A stretch of 24,356 bases of DNA from DAOUBA01 sp034432855 (GTDB taxonomy: Bacteria; Chloroflexota; Anaerolineae; B4-G1), in contig DAOUBA010000207.1 of the NCBI GenBank assembly GCA_034432855.1, positions 1 through 24,356 on the forward strand. Direction: 5' to 3'. Each line of letters opens with the position of its first letter. The stretch's first letter is position 1. This document shows positions 1 to 7,677 of the stretch, piece by piece. The notes beneath the pieces are model-generated. The model saw nothing but the letters and a program-made list of their open reading frames with translations, was not told the origin of the DNA and did no database searches. The position numbers and the translations under genes are program-made.

Positions 1-140
1 TCTCTGCCTTGCCTGTGGGGGGCGAGGCAAGGCGCGAAGGGGGTTCTGGGGCGAGGAAGGCATTCTCTGCCTTGCCTGTGGGGGGCGAGGCAAGGCGCGA
101 AGGGGGTTCTGGGGCGAGGAAGGCATTCTCTGCCTTGCCT
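1..140 (+). repeat. 63-bp in-frame tandem repeat, 2.2 copies, each with an internal inverted repeat
   Basis: Identical units span 1-63 and 64-126, and a third copy breaks off after 14 bases (127-140). Each unit contains GCCTTGCCT and its exact reverse complement AGGCAAGGC (6-14 and 25-33 in unit 1), so it can form a 9-bp stem. The unit length is a multiple of three, so each copy adds 21 residues to gene 1 (beginning SALPVGGEARREGG) without breaking the frame. The array probably extends left of the window. Confidence 0.95.
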
Positions 141-1664
141 CGCCCTTACATGATGGCATCAGCGGTGTTGATGGCGGCGATGCTTTACACGTACCTGCCG
201 GCGCGGGTGGTGTGGGTTGTGTTCCCGGCCTTTCTGGCCTATCTGGCCATGTGGCATCGTGGGGTCTTCCGCCGGGTCTGGCTGTCGACGCTTGGAGCCC
301 TTGCATTGGGCTGGTTGCTGGCTGCGCCCATGTTCCTCTGGCTGCACCGACATCCCGGCGCCGAGCAGCGGCTGGCGATGCTCGACGCGCCTCTGGAGGC
401 GCTGCGGCGCGGCGATCCCTCCATTGTCTTGAGCCGGGCCTGGGATGGGCTGTGCGCGTTCTTCGTCCCTGGCCGCGGCGATGACTTTTTGGCCTATACG
501 GTCCCGGGACGCCCATTTTTCGACCCGCTAACGGGTGCGCTGTTCCTGCTCGGCGTGCTCTTGTGCCTGGCACGCTGGAGAGACCCGGCGCACGCTTTTG
601 CGTTGATCTGGTTCGTAGTTGGCATTTCGCCTACGCTGATCACCGGAGCCCCTGCAGCAACTACGCGCAGCATCGCGGCGCTGCCGGTGGCCTTTTTGTT
701 CCCGGCGCTGGCGATGGGAGAGGCGGCTCGCAGGCTCAAGGCCTCTGTTGTGGGCAGCCGCAGGCTAAGAGCCTGCGCCACGGGCGTTTGGGCACTGTTG
801 GCTGTGCTTGTCGCCGCCACTGGTTTCGTTTCTGCACGCGATTATTTCGGGCATTGGGGCGAGTCGCCCCACGTGCGGGCTGCGTATCAGCATACGCTGG
901 TCGAGGCGGCGCGCTATCTGGATGCGCGACCGGAAGGCAGCCTGGTGACCATCTCGACGATCTATCCGCTTGCGCCACACGACCCTTATGTATTCGAGAT
1001 GAGCCTGGTGCGGCGCGATCTGGCCCTGCGCTGGTTCGACGGGCGCCGCGCGTTGCTCATTCCGGCGGAAACAGCCGCCCGCCTCGTTGCGCCTTCCAGT
1101 GCTTCGCTGGATCCGCACTTGGCCGGGTTCCCCGGCCTGCGCCTGCGCGAGCGCGTGATGATGCGCCCCGACGATTTGGATCCCTTCTTCGTCGTCTATG
1201 ATTGGCGGCCACAGGAAACACTGACCGCGTTGCGCGAACGTGTATCGCGTCGGCCCTCCGATCCTGCGCTGCCGGCCGATTTTGGCGGCGTCCTGCATCT
1301 GGAAGGCTACGACTTGCGCACGCCGACCGTTCCGGCGAGTGGCGTCGTCGAACTGCTCACGCTCTGGCGGGTGACGGGTTTGCCGCCGGGAGAGTTGGTG
1401 CTCTTTACCCACGCGCTGGATGCCGGGGGCGGCATCGCCGGGCAGGAAGACCGTTTGGATGCACCGTCGTGGAATTGGCAGATAGGCGACGCGATCGCCC
1501 AACTGCATCGTTTCACGCTCTCCACCGATCTTTCGCAAGGTACGCTCGCGATCGAAGTGGGGGTCTACACCAGGAGCGATCTGACGCGGCTGCCGGTCGT
1601 CGTTGATGGTGTGGCCATTGACGACCGTGTTCTCTTGTCGCCGATCGAGGTTACCGGACAATGA
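3..1664 (+). CDS. GT39-like (GT-C) membrane glycosyltransferase, 5'-partial (gene 1)
   Basis: This is a polytopic membrane protein of the GT-C/PMT_2 type, predicted to use a lipid-linked sugar donor. The reading frame is open to the left edge, and the N-terminal part that carries the DE motif in its neighbours (roughly 150-200 residues) is absent, so the gene almost certainly starts upstream. The TTG at 9 lies inside a repeat and is not credible as a start. Visible blocks include LYTYLPARVV, VPGRPFFDP, CLARWRDP and a RDYF-type helix end (RDYFGHWGESP), all shared with genes 2, 3 and 5. The last ~125 residues form a beta-rich domain nearly matching that of gene 2 (GQEDRLDAP, WNWQIGD, LHRF). Two full copies of a 63-bp repeat are translated in frame just before the first visible helix. 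The stop overlaps the gene 2 start (ATGA). The family is clear; the substrate is unknown. Confidence 0.85.
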   Translation, partial: SALPVGGEARREGGSGARKAFSALPVGGEARREGGSGARKAFSALPRPYMMASAVLMAAMLYTYLPARVVWVVFPAFLAYLAMWHRGVFRRVWLSTLGALALGWLLAAPMFLWLHRHPGAEQRLAMLDAPLEALRRGDPSIVLSRAWDGLCAFFVPGRGDDFLAYTVPGRPFFDPLTGALFLLGVLLCLARWRDPAHAFALIWFVVGISPTLITGAPAATTRSIAALPVAFLFPALAMGEAARRLKASVVGSRRLRACATGVWALLAVLVAATGFVSARDYFGHWGESPHVRAAYQHTLVEAARYLDARPEGSLVTISTIYPLAPHDPYVFEMSLVRRDLALRWFDGRRALLIPAETAARLVAPSSASLDPHLAGFPGLRLRERVMMRPDDLDPFFVVYDWRPQETLTALRERVSRRPSDPALPADFGGVLHLEGYDLRTPTVPASGVVELLTLWRVTGLPPGELVLFTHALDAGGGIAGQEDRLDAPSWNWQIGDAIAQLHRFTLSTDLSQGTLAIEVGVYTRSDLTRLPVVVDGVAIDDRVLLSPIEVTGQ

Positions 1665-3712
1665 TCAAATCCCCAACCCCCAATCCCCAATCCCGAATGT
1701 TCATTGTTCATTGTTCATTGTTCATTGTTCTGCTCGTGGCTGCTTTCTTCCGTCTCTATCGCCTAGACGAGATTGCGCCGGGGGTGACGCACGACGAGAC
1801 GGATACCGGTTATTTCGCGGCAGCGGTGTACCGGGGGCAGCCCTCACAGGTCATCGCGCCCTATGGCTATGCCTATCAGCCGTTTACAATGTACTCTGGC
1901 GCGTTGTTTATGGCGCTTTTCGGCCCGAACGATCTGGCGTTGCGTTTTCATTCGGCGTTTTGGGGGATGGTCCTGATCGTCTTTACCTATTTATGGGCCC
2001 GCAGGCTGTTCGGCGTGACGGTGGGGTTGGGCGGTGCGGCGCTGATGGCCGTGTCGTTCTGGACGGTGTGCGACAGCCGTTTTGCGCTCAATTCGGCGCC
2101 TGCGCCGGCGCTCTTTACGGCGGCGACGTATTTCTTGTGGCGGGCATTGGACAGCAGGCAAGGGGACAAGGGGACAAGGGGACAAGGGGAATGGCGGGCA
2201 TGGGGGCTGTTCGCCGTCCTCCTGGCGGCATCGTTCTACGTCTACGAGGCAGCACTCGCGGCAGCAGCCTCTTTGGGCTTGCTCTGGCTCTACCTGGCGT
2301 TGTTCGACTGCGCGCGGTTTCGGCGTCACGGCCTTTGGCTGGCCGGGGCGCTCGCCGTGGCTGGGCTGTTGGCCGCGCCGCACCTGCTCGACCCGCATTC
2401 CTGGGGGCGGCCGAATACACTTTCAGAGCCGTTGCGCGAGGCGTGGCGCGGCAATTGGAAGCCGCTCGCGGCCAACATAGTCAGTGGGTTGGGGACGTTA
2501 AGTTTCAAGGGCGATACGCTCGTCACCTACAACCTGCCCGGTCGTCCCATCTTTGACCCGCTCGTGAGTCTGTTCTTCTATGGTGGAGTTGCATTGTGCC
2601 TGGCGCGTTGGCGTAAGCCTGCCTATGCGTTCATGCTGTTTTGGGCGGCAATGGGAATGGTGCCGACGCTTATCCTGGGTGAATGGACGAGCACGCTGCA
2701 CAGCAAGGCCGCCGAAACGCCGCTGATGGTACTCCCGGCGTTGGGGGCGGTCGAGGCGGGCCGTTTCGTGGCGCGGCGGTGGGGGAAGCGTTTAGGGAAA
2801 GTGTTTGCCGGCATCTGTGTGGCCTGGCTGTTCGCCGTTGCAGCCTTTACCGCACGCGACTATTTCATCCGTTGGGGCGAGTCGCCCGAGACGCGTGCGG
2901 CCTATTTTCACAACCTCGTATCTATCCTGGACTATTTGAACGAAAGCGATCATCGCGACAAGGTGGCGCTCTCGTCGCCGTTCCCCGATCAACCGCTCGA
3001 CCCGTTCATCGCCGAGATGCGTCTCCGGCGGACGGACCTGACCCTCCATTGGTTCGACGCCCGGCGGGCGCTCGTGTTGCCGGATACCTCGCGCAGCCTC
3101 TTCATCCTGCCGCCCAACACGCCGCTCAACCCGTACTTTGCGGAGCGGCTCGACTTGCGGTTGATCGAGCGGGTAAACCTCCGCGTCGGCGATGTGGACC
3201 CGTATTTCGACGTGTTCGAGTGGCGTCCGCCCGCCGTGCTCGACCGTTTTGTGGCGCCCGCTGTGCTGACGGCTACCGCCGGCGGCGGGACAGTGACATT
3301 GCCGGTGAGTTTCGGCGCAGTGGAACTCGTCGCCTATGACGTGCCGGAGCGGCGCATCGTATCCGGCGGGACAGTGACCGTGGTGACGGTCTGGCGTGTG
3401 CTTGACCCTGAGGTGCTGCCGGCGCCGCCGCACGTCTACGGCCGGGCTGCTGTCATCTTTGTCCATGCGCTTGGCGCGGATAACACTCTCGTTGGTCAAG
3501 AGGATCGGTTGGATGCGCCGGCCTGGAACTGGCGAGCAGGGGATTGGATCGTCCAACTGCATCGTTTTCCGGTCGAGGCTCCACCCGGCCCGTACTATCT
3601 TGAGGTCGGCCTCTATAATCGTGAGGATGTACAGCGGCTGCCGGTGTTGGTCAACGGTGCAGTCGTGGATGATCACGTGCTACTTGGGCAGGGAGTGGAG
3701 GTCATTGAATGA
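1661..3712 (+). CDS. GT39-like (GT-C) membrane glycosyltransferase (gene 2)
   Basis: This is a complete polytopic protein of about 683 residues. After a first helix at ~14-33 comes an outer loop with H44-D45-E46, the acidic pair expected of GT-C/PMT enzymes that bind a polyprenyl-phosphate sugar. Further helices, PGRPIFDP (~283), CLARWRKP and TARDYFIRWGESP follow. A soluble C-terminal domain (~545-680) shares GQEDRLDAP and LHRF with gene 1, so the two look like recent duplicates. The ATG overlaps the gene 1 stop by 4 bases, which implies translational coupling. An internal ATG at 1697 is a possible alternative. The N-terminus and first helix are encoded by heptamer repeats, and a loop near residue 170 by an octamer repeat. 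Donor and acceptor are unknown. Confidence 0.88.
   Translation: MIKSPTPNPQSRMFIVHCSLFIVLLVAAFFRLYRLDEIAPGVTHDETDTGYFAAAVYRGQPSQVIAPYGYAYQPFTMYSGALFMALFGPNDLALRFHSAFWGMVLIVFTYLWARRLFGVTVGLGGAALMAVSFWTVCDSRFALNSAPAPALFTAATYFLWRALDSRQGDKGTRGQGEWRAWGLFAVLLAASFYVYEAALAAAASLGLLWLYLALFDCARFRRHGLWLAGALAVAGLLAAPHLLDPHSWGRPNTLSEPLREAWRGNWKPLAANIVSGLGTLSFKGDTLVTYNLPGRPIFDPLVSLFFYGGVALCLARWRKPAYAFMLFWAAMGMVPTLILGEWTSTLHSKAAETPLMVLPALGAVEAGRFVARRWGKRLGKVFAGICVAWLFAVAAFTARDYFIRWGESPETRAAYFHNLVSILDYLNESDHRDKVALSSPFPDQPLDPFIAEMRLRRTDLTLHWFDARRALVLPDTSRSLFILPPNTPLNPYFAERLDLRLIERVNLRVGDVDPYFDVFEWRPPAVLDRFVAPAVLTATAGGGTVTLPVSFGAVELVAYDVPERRIVSGGTVTVVTVWRVLDPEVLPAPPHVYGRAAVIFVHALGADNTLVGQEDRLDAPAWNWRAGDWIVQLHRFPVEAPPGPYYLEVGLYNREDVQRLPVLVNGAVVDDHVLLGQGVEVIE
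1671..1730 (+). repeat. Two adjacent heptamer arrays: CCCCAAT-type x4, then GTTCATT x4.6
   Basis: Positions 1671-1698 read CCCCAAC, CCCCAAT, CCCCAAT, CCCGAAT. Positions 1699-1730 read four exact GTTCATT units plus GTTC. The arrays lie within the first 24 codons of gene 2, and the second encodes the start of its first transmembrane helix (FIVHCSLFIV). A change of one unit shifts the frame, whereas three units add seven residues. Confidence 0.95.
2161..2190 (+). repeat. Octamer array AGGGGACA x3 plus AGGGGA
   Basis: Three exact 8-bp units (2161-2184) and a 6-base partial unit lie in gene 2. They encode the polar loop QGDKGTRGQGE between two helices, the same topological position that carries repeats in genes 1 and 3. 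Confidence 0.95.
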
Positions 3713-5751
3713 TGGGCAAATTGCAAATTGCAAATTGCGAGTCTGCAATCTGCAATCTGCAATCTCGAATTACCTATTGGTCAGTGATCATCGTCCTGCT
3801 TTTGGCCGGGGCGTTGCGCTTTTGGCGGTTGGACGCGATCCCGCCGGGGTGGCGTGACGATGAGCTGATCGAACTGAATATAGACACCCGAATCGCAGCA
3901 GGCTGGCGGCCCTTATACATCGAGGAAGCCGAAGGGCATGAACCGCTGTATCACTATATCCACGCGGTCACGGTCGGGCTGTTCGGGTCGAGCCGCATAG
4001 GGTATCGCTGGCTGAGCGCGGCAAGCGGTTGGGTGGCGGTGGCGCTCACGATGGCGTTGAGCCGGAGGCTGTGGGGGCGGTGGGTGGCGCTGGCAGCGGG
4101 GGCGATGATGGCCGTGGGCTTTTGGCCGCTGATGTACAGTCGCTTTGGGCTGCGCCACGTTGGCGTGCTCCCGCCGCTGCTGGTAGCATTCTATGCCTTG
4201 TGGCAGGGAATAGAAACACGGAGTGCGCAATACGCAATACGTATTCCGTATTTCGTATTCCGTTTTGGCTGGTTCACCCTGGCCGGCCTCGCTCTCGCTG
4301 CCGGGCTATACACCTATTTTGCCGGGCGGATCGTCCTGCTGATCGTGGCGGTGTTTACGGCCTACCTCCTGTTCTTTCACCGTCGGGCCTTCAAGACGGT
4401 CTGGTGGGGATTCTTATGGACTGGTGTGCTGGCGGTGTTGCTGTTCACACCGCTGGGATGGTATCTGGCGCATCGGCCGCTTGAGGCGCGGCTGGTCGTG
4501 GTGGGACAGCCGTTGATTGAGCTGGTGCACGGCAATCTGCGCCCGGCGCTTGAGACGACGCTTGGCACGCTGGGGATGTTCACCCACACTGGCGATCCCG
4601 AATGGCTGTACAACATTGCCAACCGGCCGGTATTCAACTTGCCCGGCGGCCTGCTCCTGTGGGCTGGCGTCGTCTTGTGCCTGTACCGTTGGCGAGAGCC
4701 GCGCTACTTTTTTCTCGCGCTTTGGCTGGTCGTTGGCCTTTCACCGGCCTTCATCAGCATCCCCGCTGCCAGTCTGGGTCACACCATCGTTGCCCAGCCC
4801 GCTGCCTATATCCTGTTGGTACTTCCTATCGCTGATGCCCTTGCACGTTTCACGCCTTACGTTTCACGCATCACGCATCACGCATCACGCATCAGGTATT
4901 GGGGGTTAGGTATTGGGTATTGGGTATTGGGGATTCTGTTGGTCGTCAATGGCTTTCGCGACCTGCGCGACTACTTTGTCGTCTGGCCGAGCAACGGTAT
5001 GGTGCGCTTTTTGTATCACGCCGATGTGGCCGATCTGGCGCGCGCGTTGCGAACGCGGCCGGATGTGCAAGAGGTCGCCGTGGCCACCATCACGGAGGCA
5101 TTGCGCCTTGACGCAGCAGGGCTGGCGGTTGACTTGGACGGCGCCGACGTACGCCCTCGCCTGTTCGATCCCGCGTTTGCGCTGGTGATTCCGGCAGGCG
5201 ATCCTGCCCACGTTGCGTTGACGACGTACCCACCCCCTCATCCGCTGGTGGCTTCTCTGGTGCAGAAGTGGCTGCCGGTTGCAGAGGGACCGCCCACAGG
5301 CCATGGCCCCGCCTTTCGACTCTATCGAGTCGCCGGGGCGCTGCCGGAGTGGAATGGCTGCGCGCCGACAGACGTTGGGGATGGATTGACCCTGGTGGAC
5401 TGCCGCGTCGCGCCGCAGGACGCAAGGCCAGGACAACGGATCGAGGTCACGACCCTCTGGCGTGTGAAGGCGAGCGAGGGCTTTTTCCCCACGCTCAAGT
5501 TCTTCTTTCACCTGCTCGCGCCGGATGGTCAACTGGTGGCCACGGGGGATCGGATGAGCGCCTGGACGCCATCCCTTCGAGCGGGTGATGTCTTGATCCA
5601 GATCACACATCTCGACGTGCCCGCCGACGCCCCGACCGGCGATTATATCGTGCAGGCCGGTGTGTACGACGAGGACACCGGCCAGCGGTGGGAGGGTGTT
5701 GTACGTCTGGCAATCATCACACTGTCCTTTGACAAAGGACAGGCCCCATAG
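3709..5751 (+). CDS. GT39-like (GT-C) membrane glycosyltransferase (gene 3)
   Basis: This 680-residue polytopic protein belongs to the same subfamily as genes 1, 2 and 5. Its first helix (~23-37) is followed by D50-D51-E52, the expected GT-C acidic motif, and by GHEPLYHY (~76), a block also found in gene 5. NRPVFNLP, CLYRWREP and LRDYFVVWPSNG mark the conserved core. A beta-rich C-terminal domain occupies ~565-672 and includes TLWRV, FFHLLAPDG and GDYIVQAGVY. The ATG overlaps the gene 2 stop (ATGA). Three separate heptamer-repeat blocks are translated: the N-terminal tail, the loop at ~170-185, and the helix before RDYF. Loss of a single heptamer would shift the frame. The sugar and acceptor cannot be inferred. 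Confidence 0.88.
   Translation: MMGKLQIANCESAICNLQSRITYWSVIIVLLLAGALRFWRLDAIPPGWRDDELIELNIDTRIAAGWRPLYIEEAEGHEPLYHYIHAVTVGLFGSSRIGYRWLSAASGWVAVALTMALSRRLWGRWVALAAGAMMAVGFWPLMYSRFGLRHVGVLPPLLVAFYALWQGIETRSAQYAIRIPYFVFRFGWFTLAGLALAAGLYTYFAGRIVLLIVAVFTAYLLFFHRRAFKTVWWGFLWTGVLAVLLFTPLGWYLAHRPLEARLVVVGQPLIELVHGNLRPALETTLGTLGMFTHTGDPEWLYNIANRPVFNLPGGLLLWAGVVLCLYRWREPRYFFLALWLVVGLSPAFISIPAASLGHTIVAQPAAYILLVLPIADALARFTPYVSRITHHASRIRYWGLGIGYWVLGILLVVNGFRDLRDYFVVWPSNGMVRFLYHADVADLARALRTRPDVQEVAVATITEALRLDAAGLAVDLDGADVRPRLFDPAFALVIPAGDPAHVALTTYPPPHPLVASLVQKWLPVAEGPPTGHGPAFRLYRVAGALPEWNGCAPTDVGDGLTLVDCRVAPQDARPGQRIEVTTLWRVKASEGFFPTLKFFFHLLAPDGQLVATGDRMSAWTPSLRAGDVLIQITHLDVPADAPTGDYIVQAGVYDEDTGQRWEGVVRLAIITLSFDKGQAP
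3716..3770 (+). repeat. Two heptamer arrays: GCAAATT x3 and CTGCAAT x3 plus CTCGAAT
   Basis: GCAAATT occupies 3716-3736 and is followed by GC. After a short spacer, CTGCAAT is repeated three times (3743-3763) and closes with CTCGAAT (3764-3770). Together they encode most of the N-terminal tail of gene 3 ahead of its first helix. The last unit ends in CGAAT, as does the last unit of the CCCCAAT array in gene 2. Confidence 0.94.
4226..4260 (+). repeat. Heptamer array CGCAATA x2, CGTATTC/T x3, partly self-complementary
   Basis: Five 7-bp units run CGCAATA, CGCAATA, CGTATTC, CGTATTT, CGTATTC. The two halves are partly reverse-complementary (centre AATACGTATT), so a small hairpin is possible. The array encodes the loop around AQYAIRIPYFVFRF in gene 3, aligned with the repeat-bearing loops of genes 1 and 2. 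Confidence 0.9.
4844..4936 (+). repeat. Heptamer block CACGCAT-type x7 then GGTATTG-type x6
   Basis: Positions 4844-4892 contain seven 7-bp units, the last four exact CACGCAT. Positions 4895-4936 contain six units around GGTATTG (four exact, plus GGGGTTA and GGGATTC). Translated in gene 3, the first half gives a basic loop (SRITHHASRI). The second gives much of the hydrophobic helix YWGLGIGYWVLGILLVV that precedes RDYF. Confidence 0.94.
5722..5742. promoter_or_regulatory. Perfect palindrome overlapping a -35 box (candidate operator)
   Basis: The 9-bp arms CTGTCCTTT and AAAGGACAG flank the centre GAC. The palindrome covers the last codons of gene 3, and its centre contains the TTGACA of the promoter for gene 4. 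That placement suits an operator for a dimeric repressor. It could instead act as an RNA hairpin attenuating readthrough from gene 3. No T-run follows, so a simple terminator is unlikely. Confidence 0.5.
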
Positions 5752-5757
5752 TAGAAT
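5729..5757 (+). promoter_or_regulatory. Sigma70-type promoter for the gene 4-8 operon
   Basis: TTGACA (5729-5734) is separated by 17 bases from TAGAAT (5752-5757), which starts immediately after the gene 3 stop. Transcription would begin near 5764, about 30-40 bases ahead of gene 4. The match is close to consensus, and the location at the only gap of note among genes 1-8 supports it. Confidence 0.65.
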
Positions 5758-5802
5758 CGGCCCGCGCCGCTCAGGCAGCAGACGTATACACTGGTGGGAG
5801 AG

Positions 5803-7677
5803 ATGAAAATCACGGACAAGATCAACCTGGTCTCTGTATTGCGTCGTCATTATCCCCTCTTTTGCATCCTGGTGCTGTTCATCATTCTGGGGTCCGTCCA
5901 TGCCATCGTCACGCCGATCTTTGAGAAACCGGACGAGGTTCATCATTTCGCTGCGGCAGACTATATCGCGCGCATGGGGAGATTGCCTGTTGGGGCGGGT
6001 AAGGATGGCCCTTTGTACGGGCAGGAAGGGTATCAGGCGCCCCTCTATTACGTCCTGAGTGCATGGACGATTTTGGACATAGATACCTCCGATCTCGATC
6101 TGCACCGCACCCCCCAACCCAAAGCCAACTTTGCCGATCCGGGCTATACTGGGAAGAAGAACGTCTTTATCCATCTGCCTGAGCAGGCATTCCCGTATCG
6201 CCGCACAACGCTTGCGGTGCGGGTGATCCGGGGATTCTCGGTGTTGCTCGGCACCGGTACCGTTGTCTTGGTCTACATTGCGGCGCGTATCTTTTTTGCC
6301 CGCAGCGTGCGCACGGAGGAGCAATTGTTGTGGCTGGCATCGCTCTGTGCCGGCTTTACGGCCTTTATTCCCCAGTTCCCGTTCATCTGCTCCTCCGTGA
6401 GCAACGATCCGATGATCACGTTTACCGCGGCGCTGTCGTTCACGGTCCTGCTCTGGATGGTTCAGAACGGGGGCACCAGGGGCCGGGCCGTGTTACTCGG
6501 CCTGGCTTTGGGGTTGATGTGCCTCTCGAAACTGGTTGGCACATTCCTTGCGGTCCTCGCCCTGGCGGTCGTGTTCGTCACAGTGCGGCCCAGGCTTCTC
6601 GTCCTGATCGCGCTCGCCGTGGCCCTGCTCGTCTCGGGCTGGTGGTACGTGAGAAACCAGTTGCTCTATGGCGATCCGCTGGCGTTCAGCGCGCTCACCC
6701 GCTTTTTCGGCGTGGACCCGGTGATACGCCAACTCCCCTCCTGGGGATTTATGTGGGGTGAATTCCGCTCGCTCCGGTTCACGACCTGGGGGCTGTTCGG
6801 GCAGATGAACATCTTCATGGAGCCGATCGCCATCTATCTGGTGCTCGACATTCTTACGCTCGTCGGCAGCATTGGGTTGGTCGTGGGGCTGTCGCTCTCG
6901 CTGGTTCAAAACATCCGCCGCGAGGGCTGGCGGGGTATTTTGACGTTCTTGCGGGACAACACGTTGCTCGTCATTGTGCTATTGTGGTTCGGTCTCGTGT
7001 TTGCAGCGGTCGTGCGTTGGATTATGACCGTAGGGGCTCAGGGACGCCTGCTCTTTCCGGCGTTGCCGGCGGCGGTGCTCACGATGGTGTACGGGCTTCG
7101 TTCTCTCTTCTACCGCCTGTCTCCCAAGGCGTTGGCTCTGGCGCTAACCGTGCCGATGCTGGCGCTCAGCATCTATGTGATCCCGGCGAACATTATCCCT
7201 GCGTATGCGCCGCCGCCGATTGTCAACCACGTTCCGGCGAACGTCATCACCGCGAACGCCACCTTTAACGACGAAATTGCCTTGCGGGGGTACACGATTC
7301 GGCGAGATCGGAATATGCTCCACTTCACCTTCTACTGGGAGACGCTGAAAACGCCGCCGGTAGATTACACCGTTGCGGTTCGCTTTGTCCGCGCCGATGG
7401 ATCGTTCTGGCTGGATTACGTGAATTACCCCGGTATGGGGTCCGCGCTTCCTTCGCTGTGGAAACCCGGCGAAATCCGGCGTGATGACTATACATTCGAC
7501 CTGCGACGTCTCCCGGCAATTGACCAGCCGATGCGCTGGATCGTCGGTTACTACGACCCGCGCACCCGCGAGATGACGCCGGTCGAGAACTGGCACGATG
7601 TACGGGAAGCCGGCTGGGTCACACTCGGAGAGGTTGACCTGAATTGGGCAGAGAGGTGGAGGATTCCTCACCGATAG
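5803..7677 (+). CDS. DUF2142-like polytopic membrane protein (gene 4)
   Basis: This is a membrane protein of ~624 residues resembling DUF2142, a GT-C-like family of putative glycosyltransferases. After the first helix comes KPDEVHHF, with the acidic pair D-E followed by two histidines, and then GYQAPLYY, the usual second loop motif. About ten hydrophobic segments follow. The C-terminal ~130 residues are a beta-rich module related to that of the neighbours (ALRGYTI, LHFTFYWE, SLWKPGE, WIVGYYD). The start is ambiguous. The ATG at 5803 has GGGAG only two bases upstream; a GTG at 5794 would add three residues. The gene follows its own promoter and overlaps gene 5 by 34 bases. It carries no tandem-repeat insertions. 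Confidence 0.85.
   Translation: MKITDKINLVSVLRRHYPLFCILVLFIILGSVHAIVTPIFEKPDEVHHFAAADYIARMGRLPVGAGKDGPLYGQEGYQAPLYYVLSAWTILDIDTSDLDLHRTPQPKANFADPGYTGKKNVFIHLPEQAFPYRRTTLAVRVIRGFSVLLGTGTVVLVYIAARIFFARSVRTEEQLLWLASLCAGFTAFIPQFPFICSSVSNDPMITFTAALSFTVLLWMVQNGGTRGRAVLLGLALGLMCLSKLVGTFLAVLALAVVFVTVRPRLLVLIALAVALLVSGWWYVRNQLLYGDPLAFSALTRFFGVDPVIRQLPSWGFMWGEFRSLRFTTWGLFGQMNIFMEPIAIYLVLDILTLVGSIGLVVGLSLSLVQNIRREGWRGILTFLRDNTLLVIVLLWFGLVFAAVVRWIMTVGAQGRLLFPALPAAVLTMVYGLRSLFYRLSPKALALALTVPMLALSIYVIPANIIPAYAPPPIVNHVPANVITANATFNDEIALRGYTIRRDRNMLHFTFYWETLKTPPVDYTVAVRFVRADGSFWLDYVNYPGMGSALPSLWKPGEIRRDDYTFDLRRLPAIDQPMRWIVGYYDPRTREMTPVENWHDVREAGWVTLGEVDLNWAERWRIPHR

Noticed and set aside
765..1661. Minus-strand open frame (298 codons) opposite gene 1
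   Set aside because: No recognisable motif; gene 1 in this region has clear paralogues in the window.
1603..2556. Plus-strand frame overlapping genes 1 and 2
   Set aside because: It also reads through the heptamer array (VHCSLFIVHCS) but loses all GT39 motifs afterwards; the gene 2 frame keeps them.
4844..4936. CRISPR-like array
   Set aside because: The units are contiguous 7-mers without spacers and are translated in frame.
4906..6324. Long minus-strand open frame (472 codons) across genes 3 and 4
   Set aside because: Its product is low in hydrophobic order, rich in Arg/Gln/His and matches no family; it is antisense to two well-supported genes and arises from high GC.
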